23,782 nt of DNA, taken from positions 1-23,782 of the forward strand of contig JACQXL010000060.1 in assembly GCA_016208805.1 (NCBI GenBank), in the 5' to 3' direction. The translations under genes were made by a program, and so were the position numbers. The stretch comes from Planctomycetota bacterium (GTDB taxonomy: Bacteria > Planctomycetota > MHYJ01 > JACQXL01). The notes under the pieces are model-generated. The model was not told the origin of the DNA, did no database searches, and was given only the letters and a program-made list of their open reading frames with translations. Positions 1 through 8,013 of the stretch are shown in pieces (position 1 is the first letter of the stretch; each line of letters starts with the position of its first letter).

Positions 1-188
1 AGGATGCGCAAAAATTTATCATCCACAACATTTGACAGTTTCTCAAATAAATCGCCTTCTTTTAATAATCTGATTAATTTAAGTAAACCTGTTTTCTCTC
101 CTAATTTTAGTGAACCAATCGCAGGCAGGTCGGGGCAGACAGGTCTTTGTGGTTGTTTTGCAGTTATCTTTATAGCCGGCGTGGCCAT
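1..188 (-). CDS. Partial unrecognised protein (N-terminal 62 residues)
   Basis: An open frame on the minus strand starts at an ATG (188-186) and runs off the left edge of the window. It begins MATPAIKITAKQPQRP and continues into a leucine- and lysine-rich stretch. A weak AGAAG lies 7 bases upstream of the ATG, and no other in-frame start is seen up to position 224. I do not recognise the family. It is divergent from the formate dehydrogenase operon, so the two may share the regulatory region 189-365. The plus-strand frame over the same bases lacks a ribosome-binding site and reads as a shadow. Confidence 0.45.
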   Translation of the reverse strand, partial: MATPAIKITAKQPQRPVCPDLPAIGSLKLGEKTGLLKLIRLLKEGDLFEKLSNVVDDKFLRI

Positions 189-218
189 AAAAAATCTTCT
201 AAAAATAACACAATTTTC

Positions 219-247
219 TTGACACAAATATGCCAGTTTGTTATTAC
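219..247 (+). promoter_or_regulatory. Candidate sigma-70 promoter for the formate dehydrogenase operon
   Basis: TTGACA at 219-224 is a perfect -35 box. A 17-base spacer leads to TATTAC at 242-247, which matches 4 of 6 bases of TATAAT. Transcription would start near 254 and give a leader of about 110 bases. That places the palindrome at 276-294 inside the transcribed leader, where a bound protein could block elongation. The assignment rests only on consensus matching. Confidence 0.4.
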
Positions 248-275
248 TTTCACATTCACAGTTATACCAAGTGTC

Positions 276-294
276 TTTTATCACTGTGATAAAA
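276..294. promoter_or_regulatory. Perfect palindromic operator candidate
   Basis: TTTTATCAC and GTGATAAAA form a 9-base perfect inverted repeat around a single central T. Outside it, GTG at 271-273 mirrors CAC at 297-299. The site lies between a partial minus-strand gene and the formate dehydrogenase operon. It does not match the FNR/CRP, Fur or Rex consensus. A dimeric regulator is expected on such a site, and the MerR-like protein at 7490-7957 is a candidate (inference). Confidence 0.5.
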
Positions 295-365
295 AGCACT
301 AATTAGGGTAGGAAAAGGGATAAGAATTAGAGTAAAACAACAATCTTAAGAAAGGAGCGGCAATT

Positions 366-3300
366 ATGAATACCAAACAGATTAACCGACGGGACTTTTT
401 GAAGCTCGGTGGGTTAGTGCCGGCCTTGGCGCTGACGAATTTAGGCGTTTCTAAAGGATTCTCCGCCACTCTTCCCGCTTCTAACAGGTTGAAATATGCC
501 AAAGAGACCACTTCTATCTGTTCTTTCTGCGGCGGTGGTTGTGGGCAGATTGTTCATACAGAAGGTGGTAAAGTAGTTTATGTAGAAGGCGACCCGGACC
601 ATCCGGTCAATCAGGGTTCGCTCTGCAGCAAATCAAATGCCACATACCAGATTGTTAATAATGAAAGGCGATTAAAGAAGGTATTATATCGCCCGGCCGG
701 CGGGGCGCAATGGGAAGAAAAATCGGTTGACTGGGCGGTTAAGGAAATCGCCAAACGCATCAAAGCCACCCGCGACAGCAATTTTGTTACCAAAGACGAA
801 AACGGCGTAACCGTTAACCGGGCTGAATCGTTGGCCAGTATCGGCGGCGCGGCATTAGATAACGAAGAATGTTACCTAATCTCCAAGATTAATCGGGCGT
901 TAGGGTTGGTTTATTTTGAGCACGAAGCCAGATTGTGCCATTCTTCTACCGTGGCCGCTTTGGGACCTTCGTTCGGCCGAGGGGCAATGACCAACCACTG
1001 GGTAGATGTCAAGAATGCCGACAGTATCCTGGTCATCGGCGCTAATCCGGTGGAAAACCATGTGGTTACAGCCCGCTGGATTACGGTGGCCAAGGAAAAA
1101 GGCGCCAAACTAATCGTTTGTGACCCCAGATTTACCCGCACCGCCGCCATTTCCGACCTTTTCATAAAACATCGCGCTGGCACCGACATTGCCTTAATCG
1201 GCTGGGTAATTAATTATTGTCTGGAAAATAAACTATATCACGATGAATATGTCCGTGAATATACCAATGCGCCGTTCCTGGTCAAACCTGAATTCGGGTT
1301 CAACGACGGGATTTTCAGCGGTTATGATGCGGCCAAACGGGCATATGATTCCTCAACCTGGGATTATCAATCCGAAAAGGCCTGCAAACATAAAGACGAT
1401 TGCGCCCAGAAAGGCGCTATTCCAACCGAGGCGAAATGCCCAATCTGCGAGGCGCCCGTAGAAACCGTTACCAAAAAGGATATGACGTTGAATGACCCCA
1501 ACAGCGTTTTTCAGTTGCTCAAGAAACATTTCGGTCGTTATACCGCGGACATTGTTTCCCAGATAACCGGTGTGCCGAAAGATAAACTGGAGGAACTGGC
1601 CAAGATGTATTGTGAAAGCGGCAAACCGGAAAAGACGGGAACAATCCTTTACGCAATGGGCGCCACCCAGCATACGGTCGGCACAGAATATATCAGGGGT
1701 TACGCTGTCCTGCAACTTTTACTTGGTAATATGGGAATGCCCGGCGGTGGAATTAACGCGATGCGCGGCGAGAGTAATGTCCAGGGGTCAACTGATATGG
1801 CGCTTCTCTTCAATTTATTACCCGGTTACTTAGGCGTGCCTAATGCTAAATTGCATCCCACCCTTCAGGCATATATTGACAAAGAGACCCCGAAAACAAG
1901 TTATTGGTCTAATAAACCAAAGTTCCTAATCAGTATGCTGAAGGCCTGGTGGGGCGATAAGGCCATCAAAGAGAATGGTTTCTGCTACGATTATCTACCC
2001 AAGATAGGCGCCGGACATAAGGGCGGCGGCTATTCCTGGATTGCCCTGTTTGAGGCGATGAACGACGGCAAAATTAAGGGCCTGCTTAACTGGGGCCAAA
2101 ACCCGGCCGTCAGCGGGCCAAATTCTAACCTTGAACTGAATGCTTTGGGAAAACTTGATTGGCTGGTGGATGTTCAATTATGGGAAACCGAAACCGCGGA
2201 CTTCTGGAAACGACCCGGTGTCAATCCGGTTGATATTAAGACAGAGGTGTTTGTCCTGCCGGCCGCCTTTGCCCTGGAAAAAGAGGGCTCAATAACCAAC
2301 AGTGGTCGCTGGATTCAATGGCGTTATCAGGCGGTTAATCCGCCGGGCGATGCCAAACGAGACCTCTGGTGGATTGACCGGTTCTATAAGGAATTAAAGG
2401 CGCTTTATCTGGCTGATAAAAATGCGCCGTTCACAGACCCGATTGTTAACCTTAACTGGAATTACGGGGACGAGCCGGATGTTCATCTGGTCGCCAAAGA
2501 GATTAATGGTTACACGACAGCGGATAAGAAACAGTTGGCTAACTTTACCAAATTAGCCGATGACGGTTCAACCGCCTGCGGTATCTGGATTTATTCCGGT
2601 TTCTATCCCGGCCCGGATAAAAAGGACAACAAAGCCGCCGGGCGTGATAAAGCCGACCCCAGCGGATTAGGCATATTCCCGAACTGGACTTATGCCTGGC
2701 CGGTCAATCGCCGGATTATCTATAACAGATGTTCGGCCGACCCCAAAGGCAATCCATATAACCCGGATAAGGCGCTGGTAAAATGGGACGGCGCTAAATG
2801 GATTACTTACGACGTTCCTGATTTCGGCTGGAAGGACCCCAAAGGCGATATGATTCCGCCGGAAAAATCAGCCGCGGCACCGTACATTATGCTGCCGGAA
2901 CTACACGCTCGGTTATTTGCAACCAAAGGCGCTACCAAAGAAGGTCCTTTCCCGGAACATTATGAACCGTTTGAAAGTCCGGTGAAAAATCTGCTTTCTT
3001 CCCAGCAGATTAATCCGGTAGTTAAAATCTGGGACGGCGACTCTAATAAACGGGCAGAAGTGGGTTCAAAAGAGTATCCGATTATCGGAATTACCTTCCG
3101 TCTTACCGAACACTGGCAATCCGGTATTATTACCCGTAACCTGCCCTGGCAGGCGGAATTGATGCCGGAGATGTTTGTGGAAATTAGTCCGGAATTGGCA
3201 TCTGCTAAAGGTATCCAGAACGGAGAGTGGGTAAAAGTCGTTAGTGCCCGCGGTGAAGTTCCGGCCCGGGCATGTATTACTCAGCGACTTTCACCTTATC

Positions 3301-3485
3301 AAGTGAACGGTAAAAAACACGAGGTGGTTGGAATGCCCTGGCATTACGGATTTTCCGGATATGCAACCGGTGGGAAAGACCGCAGTAAAAACTATGCGGC
3401 TAACCAGATAACCGCCCATATCGGCGACGGCAATACAATGATACCGGAATACAAGGTATTCCTCTGTGATATTCGTAAGATGTAA
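366..3485 (+). CDS. fdnG: Formate dehydrogenase catalytic (Mo/W) subunit, Cys form, Tat-exported
   Basis: The protein has 1039 residues and is collinear with the formate dehydrogenase N/O catalytic subunit. It should oxidise formate to CO2 at a bis-molybdopterin guanine dinucleotide Mo or W centre on the outer side of the membrane. Residues 8-13 (RRDFLK) are a twin-arginine signal. C52, C55, C59 and C87 bind the first 4Fe-4S cluster. The active-site segment EARLCHSSTVA places Cys191 where E. coli FdnG has selenocysteine, and RGAMTNHW follows. The C-terminal molybdopterin-binding region (RLTEHW onward) is complete. The start has AAAGGAGCGG upstream. An odd feature is a Cys-rich insert at residues 340-361 (C340, H342, C346, C358, C361) that E. 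coli FdnG lacks. The subunit genes for its partners follow at once. Confidence 0.93.
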   Translation: MNTKQINRRDFLKLGGLVPALALTNLGVSKGFSATLPASNRLKYAKETTSICSFCGGGCGQIVHTEGGKVVYVEGDPDHPVNQGSLCSKSNATYQIVNNERRLKKVLYRPAGGAQWEEKSVDWAVKEIAKRIKATRDSNFVTKDENGVTVNRAESLASIGGAALDNEECYLISKINRALGLVYFEHEARLCHSSTVAALGPSFGRGAMTNHWVDVKNADSILVIGANPVENHVVTARWITVAKEKGAKLIVCDPRFTRTAAISDLFIKHRAGTDIALIGWVINYCLENKLYHDEYVREYTNAPFLVKPEFGFNDGIFSGYDAAKRAYDSSTWDYQSEKACKHKDDCAQKGAIPTEAKCPICEAPVETVTKKDMTLNDPNSVFQLLKKHFGRYTADIVSQITGVPKDKLEELAKMYCESGKPEKTGTILYAMGATQHTVGTEYIRGYAVLQLLLGNMGMPGGGINAMRGESNVQGSTDMALLFNLLPGYLGVPNAKLHPTLQAYIDKETPKTSYWSNKPKFLISMLKAWWGDKAIKENGFCYDYLPKIGAGHKGGGYSWIALFEAMNDGKIKGLLNWGQNPAVSGPNSNLELNALGKLDWLVDVQLWETETADFWKRPGVNPVDIKTEVFVLPAAFALEKEGSITNSGRWIQWRYQAVNPPGDAKRDLWWIDRFYKELKALYLADKNAPFTDPIVNLNWNYGDEPDVHLVAKEINGYTTADKKQLANFTKLADDGSTACGIWIYSGFYPGPDKKDNKAAGRDKADPSGLGIFPNWTYAWPVNRRIIYNRCSADPKGNPYNPDKALVKWDGAKWITYDVPDFGWKDPKGDMIPPEKSAAAPYIMLPELHARLFATKGATKEGPFPEHYEPFESPVKNLLSSQQINPVVKIWDGDSNKRAEVGSKEYPIIGITFRLTEHWQSGIITRNLPWQAELMPEMFVEISPELASAKGIQNGEWVKVVSARGEVPARACITQRLSPYQVNGKKHEVVGMPWHYGFSGYATGGKDRSKNYAANQITAHIGDGNTMIPEYKVFLCDIRKM

Positions 3486-3517
3486 ACTGTTATCAGCATT
3501 GCAAAGGAGGTTTGTCT

Positions 3518-4282
3518 ATGCCAAAAGGAGTATTAGTGGATTTGAGCAGATGCGTGGGATGCCGGGGATGCCAGGTTGCCTGCAAGCAGTGGAATCAATT
3601 GCCTGCGGAGCAAACCACCTGGCAAGGTAGTTATGAGAACCCTCCCGATATTAGCCCTAATACATATACTAAGGTGCGATTCGTTGAGGGGAATCATAGG
3701 GAGCAATTTTTCTGGAGATTTTATAAGACACAATGTAAGCACTGCTTGGAACCAGCATGCGTATCCGCTTGCTTAGTTAAGGCAATGGAGAAAAAGCCCG
3801 GCGGGCCAGTTACCTATGACGAACACCGTTGTATGGGCTGTCGTTATTGTATGATTGCCTGTCCTTTCAATACCCCAAAGTTTGAATACGATAAGGCAAT
3901 TCCGCGCATTAGAAAATGCCAATTTTGTTTTGATAGGCAGGAAGTGGGACGTCAACCGGCTTGTGTTCAAACCTGTCCCTCAGGTACGCTCAAGTTTGGA
4001 GAACGGAATGAACTTTTGGATGTTGCCAAAATCCGTATTTATAAAGAACCCAATAAATATGTCCACCATATTTATGGAGAGCACGAAGCAGGGGGAACAA
4101 GTTGGCTTTATATCTCTGATGTCCCTTTTGAAAAACTTGGTTTTCCAACCAATATTGGAACCGCTCCATACCCTGGACTTACAAAGGATTTCTTGTATGC
4201 GGTGCCGATAATTTTTATCGCAGTGCCTTCGCTTCTTTTAGGCATAAGTTATATTAAAAATAGAAGAAATGAGGATAAGTAG
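3518..4282 (+). CDS. fdnH: Formate dehydrogenase iron-sulfur (beta) subunit with C-terminal membrane anchor
   Basis: The protein has 254 residues and resembles ferredoxin-like electron-transfer subunits such as FdnH and HybA. Four Cys clusters are visible: C12/C15/C18/C22, then CKHC with PACVSAC, then CMGCRYC with the following C, then CQFC with PACVQTC. They would carry electrons from the catalytic subunit to the membrane subunit. A hydrophobic helix near residues 222-240 followed by KNRR anchors the C-terminus. I chose ATG 3518 over the TTG two codons upstream, because AAAGGAGG (3503-3510) sits 7 bases before the ATG. There is no export signal of its own, so it probably travels with the Tat-carried catalytic subunit, as known for this family. 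Confidence 0.92.
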   Translation: MPKGVLVDLSRCVGCRGCQVACKQWNQLPAEQTTWQGSYENPPDISPNTYTKVRFVEGNHREQFFWRFYKTQCKHCLEPACVSACLVKAMEKKPGGPVTYDEHRCMGCRYCMIACPFNTPKFEYDKAIPRIRKCQFCFDRQEVGRQPACVQTCPSGTLKFGERNELLDVAKIRIYKEPNKYVHHIYGEHEAGGTSWLYISDVPFEKLGFPTNIGTAPYPGLTKDFLYAVPIIFIAVPSLLLGISYIKNRRNEDK

Positions 4283-4300
4283 AAAGTAAGGAGGAATAAA

Positions 4301-5533
4301 ATGAACGAAACAACATCTGTTACAGCACAGGGGGAAGTAAAAGGATTGGTTGGGTTTGTTAAGTTTATAATCTCGGAACTTAAACCCAGAGGAAAAGTTT
4401 TTACGCCGTTTAATATCATCTCCGGAGCGATAATACTTTTGGGGGCTGTGCTTATCATATACCGCTTTGCAAAAGGGTTAGGGGCGGCGACTAATCTATC
4501 GCAGGATTATCCTTGGGGGCTCTGGATTGGCTTTGATGTTGTTACAGGTGTTGCTTTTGCAGGAGGCGCATATACACTCACCTGTATGGTCTATATCTTC
4601 GGTGCAAAGAAATACTCTCCTATTATCAGGGCGACTGTGCTTAGCGGTTTTCTCGCATATGCCTTTTATGCCGGCGCGCTTCTCCTTGATTTAGGACGCC
4701 CCTGGAATATTATAAATCCAATAATTGGGAACGCATTTGGATTAAGTTCGGTTCTTTTCTTGGTTGCGTGGCATTTTATGCTTTATATGATTACCGAACT
4801 TGTTGAGTTCTCGCCAGCCATCGCAGAGTGGCTTGGCTGGAAAAAACTAAGAAAGTTTTTAATGGGTTTGACATTAGGTGCCGTAATATTCGGAATCACA
4901 CTCTCAATACTTCATCAATCTGGGCTAGGAGCGCTTTATCTTTTAGCAAAAGGCAAGATACATCCGCTCTGGTATTCAGAATTTATCCCATTACTATTTT
5001 TTGTATCCAGTATATTTGCAGGAGTTTCATTAGTAATATTTGAAGGGACGATAAGCCATCGTGTCTTCAAAGACTTAATCAACCCCAATCTTCATGCGTC
5101 TTATGAAAAAATTGTTGCTGGGTTGGGGAAAATCGCTCTCGGTGCTATGTTTGTTTATCTATTTCTCAAGATATTGGTTTTCATTCATGGGAAAAACTGG
5201 GAATATATCTCGTCGCCAATGGGATACTGGTATCTTGTTGAAATACTTGGTTTTGTCTTACTTCCGCTTATAATTTATATCGCCGGTGTAAAAGGTGGAA
5301 GTATCGGACTCATCCGTGCGGCATCAATTATTACAATCGTTGGGATTATTATCAATCGGCTTAATGTCTCTATCATTGCTTACAAGTGGGATGCGCCCAT
5401 CAGATATTTCCCATCATGGATAGAGATTGAGATTACGCTGGCGGTAATTTGTGCGGAAATTTGGGCCTTCCGCTGGGTGATAAAGCGAATGCCTGTTCTT
5501 AATGAACGCCCAGATTATAAATGGATGCATTAA
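4301..5533 (+). CDS. NrfD/HybB-type integral membrane subunit of the formate dehydrogenase
   Basis: The protein has 410 residues with about ten hydrophobic helices, starting near residue 34 (FTPFNIISGAIILL) and ending near residue 390. Conserved HybB-like landmarks are YPWGLWIGFDVVTGVAFAGG, the LLDLGRPW segment and LHQSGLGALYLL. Family members (HybB, NrfD, PsrC) pass electrons between a periplasmic Fe-S subunit and the quinone pool. Here it takes the place of the four-helix, haem-binding FdnI usual for FDH-N. AAGGAGG lies 7 bases before the ATG. It lies 18 bases after the Fe-S subunit and 21 bases before a small membrane-peptide gene, in the same operon. Confidence 0.9.
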   Translation: MNETTSVTAQGEVKGLVGFVKFIISELKPRGKVFTPFNIISGAIILLGAVLIIYRFAKGLGAATNLSQDYPWGLWIGFDVVTGVAFAGGAYTLTCMVYIFGAKKYSPIIRATVLSGFLAYAFYAGALLLDLGRPWNIINPIIGNAFGLSSVLFLVAWHFMLYMITELVEFSPAIAEWLGWKKLRKFLMGLTLGAVIFGITLSILHQSGLGALYLLAKGKIHPLWYSEFIPLLFFVSSIFAGVSLVIFEGTISHRVFKDLINPNLHASYEKIVAGLGKIALGAMFVYLFLKILVFIHGKNWEYISSPMGYWYLVEILGFVLLPLIIYIAGVKGGSIGLIRAASIITIVGIIINRLNVSIIAYKWDAPIRYFPSWIEIEITLAVICAEIWAFRWVIKRMPVLNERPDYKWMH

Positions 5534-5554
5534 CATTGAAGGAGATAAAAGTAT

Positions 5555-5677
5555 ATGGATATATATGAAACAAAAGGAATAGAATATTTATTCGTAATTG
5601 CTTTTTTAATTATATTGGTTCTCTTTTGGCTATTGGTGAAACCTAAAACTACAGAGTCTGATTCTGGAAAAGATTAA
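5555..5677 (+). CDS. 40-residue single-helix membrane peptide in the formate dehydrogenase operon
   Basis: The frame reads MDIYETKGIEYLFVIAF and continues through a strongly hydrophobic helix (about residues 11-28) to a short polar tail ending SDSGKD. GAAGGAGAT (5538-5546) ends 8 bases before the ATG, an excellent ribosome-binding site. It follows the NrfD-like gene by 21 bases, so translation as part of the operon is likely. Its size and topology suggest a small accessory or stabilising subunit of the membrane complex. That role is inferred from position. I do not recognise a named family. Confidence 0.72.
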   Translation: MDIYETKGIEYLFVIAFLIILVLFWLLVKPKTTESDSGKD

Positions 5678-5702
5678 AGTAATTACTTAGATAGCCAAGT
5701 AA

Positions 5703-5751
5703 ACCCCGCACCCCGCCCTGAAGGGCGAGGCATTCTGCGGGGGTGCGGGGT
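5703..5751. repeat. Strong GC-rich cruciform between the structural and accessory fdh genes
   Basis: ACCCCGCACCCCGC (5703-5716) pairs with GCGGGGGTGCGGGGT (5737-5751) through 14 pairs and one bulged G. Inside it, GCCCTGAAGGGC can form a second small hairpin. No T-run follows, so it is not a canonical intrinsic terminator. It may stabilise or attenuate the upstream mRNA, lowering fdhE and fdhD expression relative to the structural genes. Nested hairpins of this shape also occur at ends of IS200/IS605-type elements, so a transposon remnant is another possibility. Confidence 0.75.
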
Positions 5752-5836
5752 AAACTTAAAGAAGAAATAACGGTGTTTTTGATATCGCTATCAACCGGGG
5801 AAGAAACCTATTTTGGTACATACCGGAAGGAAACAA

Positions 5837-6670
5837 ATGGATTTTAACACAGAAATAGACAAGGAAATTGCGTATTATAAAAATCTCAATCCTAAATTAA
5901 TAGACCTATTAGATTTTTTCTCACGCCTTAATCAGTTACAATATCTATCTATCAAACAACCTTACGTTTTTACCACCTCTAAAGATGATGCCTTAAAACA
6001 ACTTCAACAAGATAAATATCTAACAGAAGGCAAACAGTGGTTTATTAATAAGCAAGACTTTAATAATATTTTCAGAGAAATAATCAAACTCCTGAAAGAA
6101 CGCGGGGAGAAAACGGAGGTGTTTGAAAACTTATTAATGGAACTGCCAGAAAAGATCCCGACTAATCCTGAAGAATTAATTAAGTGGGCTAATCAACACC
6201 AGAATAAATTGGAAGAACGAGGAAGAAATACGTTAACCTATATTTTATGGCAAGCCTTGAGTATTTTTTACCAGAATGAGTTCAAGCAGTTTAGAAATAT
6301 AGATTACCAACGATACTGGACTAAAGCAACCTGCCCGGTCTGTGGTAACCTCCCCAAGATTAGCAAATTGCTGAAAGATACCGGCAAAAGAGTGCTGGCG
6401 TGTTATCTTTGCTGGACCGAATGGCCGGTTCACCGCCTCGTTTGTCCTTATTGCGGGAATAAAGACCAGGACAAACTGTCCTATTTTTATGCCGATGGCA
6501 ATAAGGCCTATCGGGTGGATATTTGTAATGCCTGTAATCACTACCTGAAAACCATAGATGAAAAACAACTTGGCCGGGAAACGATTCTGGAACTGGAAGA
6601 TGTTATTACCTATCATCTGGATACCTTGGCTTTTAGCGAGGGTTATCAGAATCCGTTAAACTTACTATGA
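5837..6670 (+). CDS. fdhE: Formate dehydrogenase accessory protein FdhE
   Basis: The protein has 277 residues. Four CxxC pairs sit in its C-terminal half: C166/C169, C189/C192, C203/C206 and C230/C233. This rubredoxin-like layout is typical of FdhE, which interacts with the catalytic subunit during maturation and is needed for active respiratory formate dehydrogenase. I chose ATG 5837 because GGAAGG (5825-5830) lies just upstream; an upstream TTG at 5813 has no such site. Its stop overlaps the fdhD start (ATGA at 6667-6670), which indicates translational coupling. Confidence 0.9.
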   Translation: MDFNTEIDKEIAYYKNLNPKLIDLLDFFSRLNQLQYLSIKQPYVFTTSKDDALKQLQQDKYLTEGKQWFINKQDFNNIFREIIKLLKERGEKTEVFENLLMELPEKIPTNPEELIKWANQHQNKLEERGRNTLTYILWQALSIFYQNEFKQFRNIDYQRYWTKATCPVCGNLPKISKLLKDTGKRVLACYLCWTEWPVHRLVCPYCGNKDQDKLSYFYADGNKAYRVDICNACNHYLKTIDEKQLGRETILELEDVITYHLDTLAFSEGYQNPLNLL

Positions 6671-7476
6671 TTAAATGGCAGCCATATAATATCCAAAGCA
6701 TATCTGATAATTTACCCCAGGAAAACACCGTTACTATATACCTGAATAATAAACTGCTGGCTACTATTATGGCAACGCCATCACATATAAAAGGGCTGGT
6801 AGTGGGATTCCTATATTCTGAAAATATTATTGATTCACCTGGTGAAATTGACGACATCTCCATCAATCAGGATAAGCGAAAAGTTCAGGTATGGGTTAAA
6901 TCCAATGTTAAAGAATCAATAATGGGGAATAGGATAATGACCTCCGGCTGTGGACGGGGGCTGACCTTTATCTGCCCTTCAGACCTGGAAGGCGTGAAAC
7001 CGATAAGTTCTGATATCAGAGTAAAACCGGAAGAGATTATTAATCTGACAAAAAAGATGCTGGCTGCAAGTTCGGCATACCATCAGTCCGGCGGGATACA
7101 CTCCTGCGCTGTTTGTAACCCTGATGAGATTATTTCCTTGAACGAAGATATCGGGCGGCATAACGCCGTTGATAAAATAATCGGCGACTGCTTATTAAGA
7201 AACATAAATTTAACCGATAAAATAATACTTTCTACCGGTCGCATTTCATCAGAAATGCTGCTTAAAGCATTCAGAAGTAACATTCCAATAGTATGCTCCT
7301 TGACCTCTCCGACATCACTGGCGGTAGAATTGGCCTCAAAATTGGGCATCACGGTTGTGGGTTATATCAAAGCAAACTCCATGAAGATATATACCCATCC
7401 GGCACGGATACTTTGGGATACATCAGCATCTGACATTACAAAACTTGCTGGCGTCCACGAAATCGTTAGATGCTGA
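6667..7476 (+). CDS. fdhD: Formate dehydrogenase sulfur-carrier protein FdhD
   Basis: The protein has 269 residues. FdhD moves sulfur from a cysteine desulfurase to the molybdenum cofactor of formate dehydrogenase. Family landmarks are MTSGCGRG (C95), SGGIHSCAVC (C147, C150), NEDIGRHNAVDKI, STGRISSEM and the SPTSLAVELA segment. E. coli FdhD has a CxxC sulfur-transfer pair; here the second position is Gly98, leaving a single Cys95. The ATG overlaps the fdhE stop by 4 bases. The C-terminus is followed by the regulator gene with no clear ribosome-binding site of its own, suggesting coupled translation. Confidence 0.92.
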   Translation: MIKWQPYNIQSISDNLPQENTVTIYLNNKLLATIMATPSHIKGLVVGFLYSENIIDSPGEIDDISINQDKRKVQVWVKSNVKESIMGNRIMTSGCGRGLTFICPSDLEGVKPISSDIRVKPEEIINLTKKMLAASSAYHQSGGIHSCAVCNPDEIISLNEDIGRHNAVDKIIGDCLLRNINLTDKIILSTGRISSEMLLKAFRSNIPIVCSLTSPTSLAVELASKLGITVVGYIKANSMKIYTHPARILWDTSASDITKLAGVHEIVRC

Positions 7477-7489
7477 CAATTTCATAATT

Positions 7490-7957
7490 ATGGATATCAA
7501 TAATAATATCCCGGTTTATACCATTTCGGTTGCTTCTATGTTGGCCGACACACCAGTGCGGATGTTGAGAGAATATGAGAAACAGGGGCTGATTAAGCCG
7601 AAGAAAATAAATAACCGGCGGCTTTTTACCAACTGTGAAATCGGCTTTATCAGAGATATCAGGCATTATCTAACCGAGGAGCAGATGACGATTAACGGGC
7701 TGAAAGAATTCTATTTCCGGTCGGCCTGCTGGGAAATCAAACAGTGCAGTCAGAAGGAATGTCCGGCTTACGGAAATATGGATAAGCACTGCTGGGAGGT
7801 AGTCAAGCATCATAAACTGTGCAACGGCGAGGCCTGCCCGTCCTGCCCGATTTTTATCATCAAGACATTATTCAAAGATAATAAAAGTCACAAATACGAG
7901 AGCCATTTTGCTTATGAGGCGCATAATAAAAAAGATAAAGATCAGGCGGAAAAGTAG
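7490..7957 (+). CDS. MerR-like transcriptional regulator with Cys-rich (two-CW type) C-terminal domain
   Basis: From ATG 7490 the protein has 155 residues. Residues about 9-70 form a MerR-type winged helix: YTISVASMLADTPVRMLREY, then EKQGLIKPKK and a FTNCEIGFI wing region, close to the HspR style. The C-terminus carries the CW-type pattern CWx4Cx4CPAYx6CWEVx7Cx4Cx2CPIF, seven Cys in about 45 residues. That suggests metal, Fe-S or redox sensing (inference). As last gene of the formate dehydrogenase operon it probably controls it. A TTG at 7445 inside fdhD would add 15 residues; neither start has a good Shine-Dalgarno site. Confidence 0.8.
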   Translation: MDINNNIPVYTISVASMLADTPVRMLREYEKQGLIKPKKINNRRLFTNCEIGFIRDIRHYLTEEQMTINGLKEFYFRSACWEIKQCSQKECPAYGNMDKHCWEVVKHHKLCNGEACPSCPIFIIKTLFKDNKSHKYESHFAYEAHNKKDKDQAEK

Positions 7958-8013
7958 GTTAAACACAGATGGATTTGTGCTATTGCGTTTTGGCGGTGAA
8001 CCAATAGTCACCA

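Noticed and set aside
936..938. Selenocysteine in the formate dehydrogenase
   Set aside because: The active-site codon is TGC (Cys191), with no in-frame TGA in the gene, so no Sec insertion is needed.
5703..5751. Canonical intrinsic terminator after the membrane peptide
   Set aside because: The stem is strong but TAAACTTAAAG follows with no T-run, and the accessory genes of the same function continue downstream.
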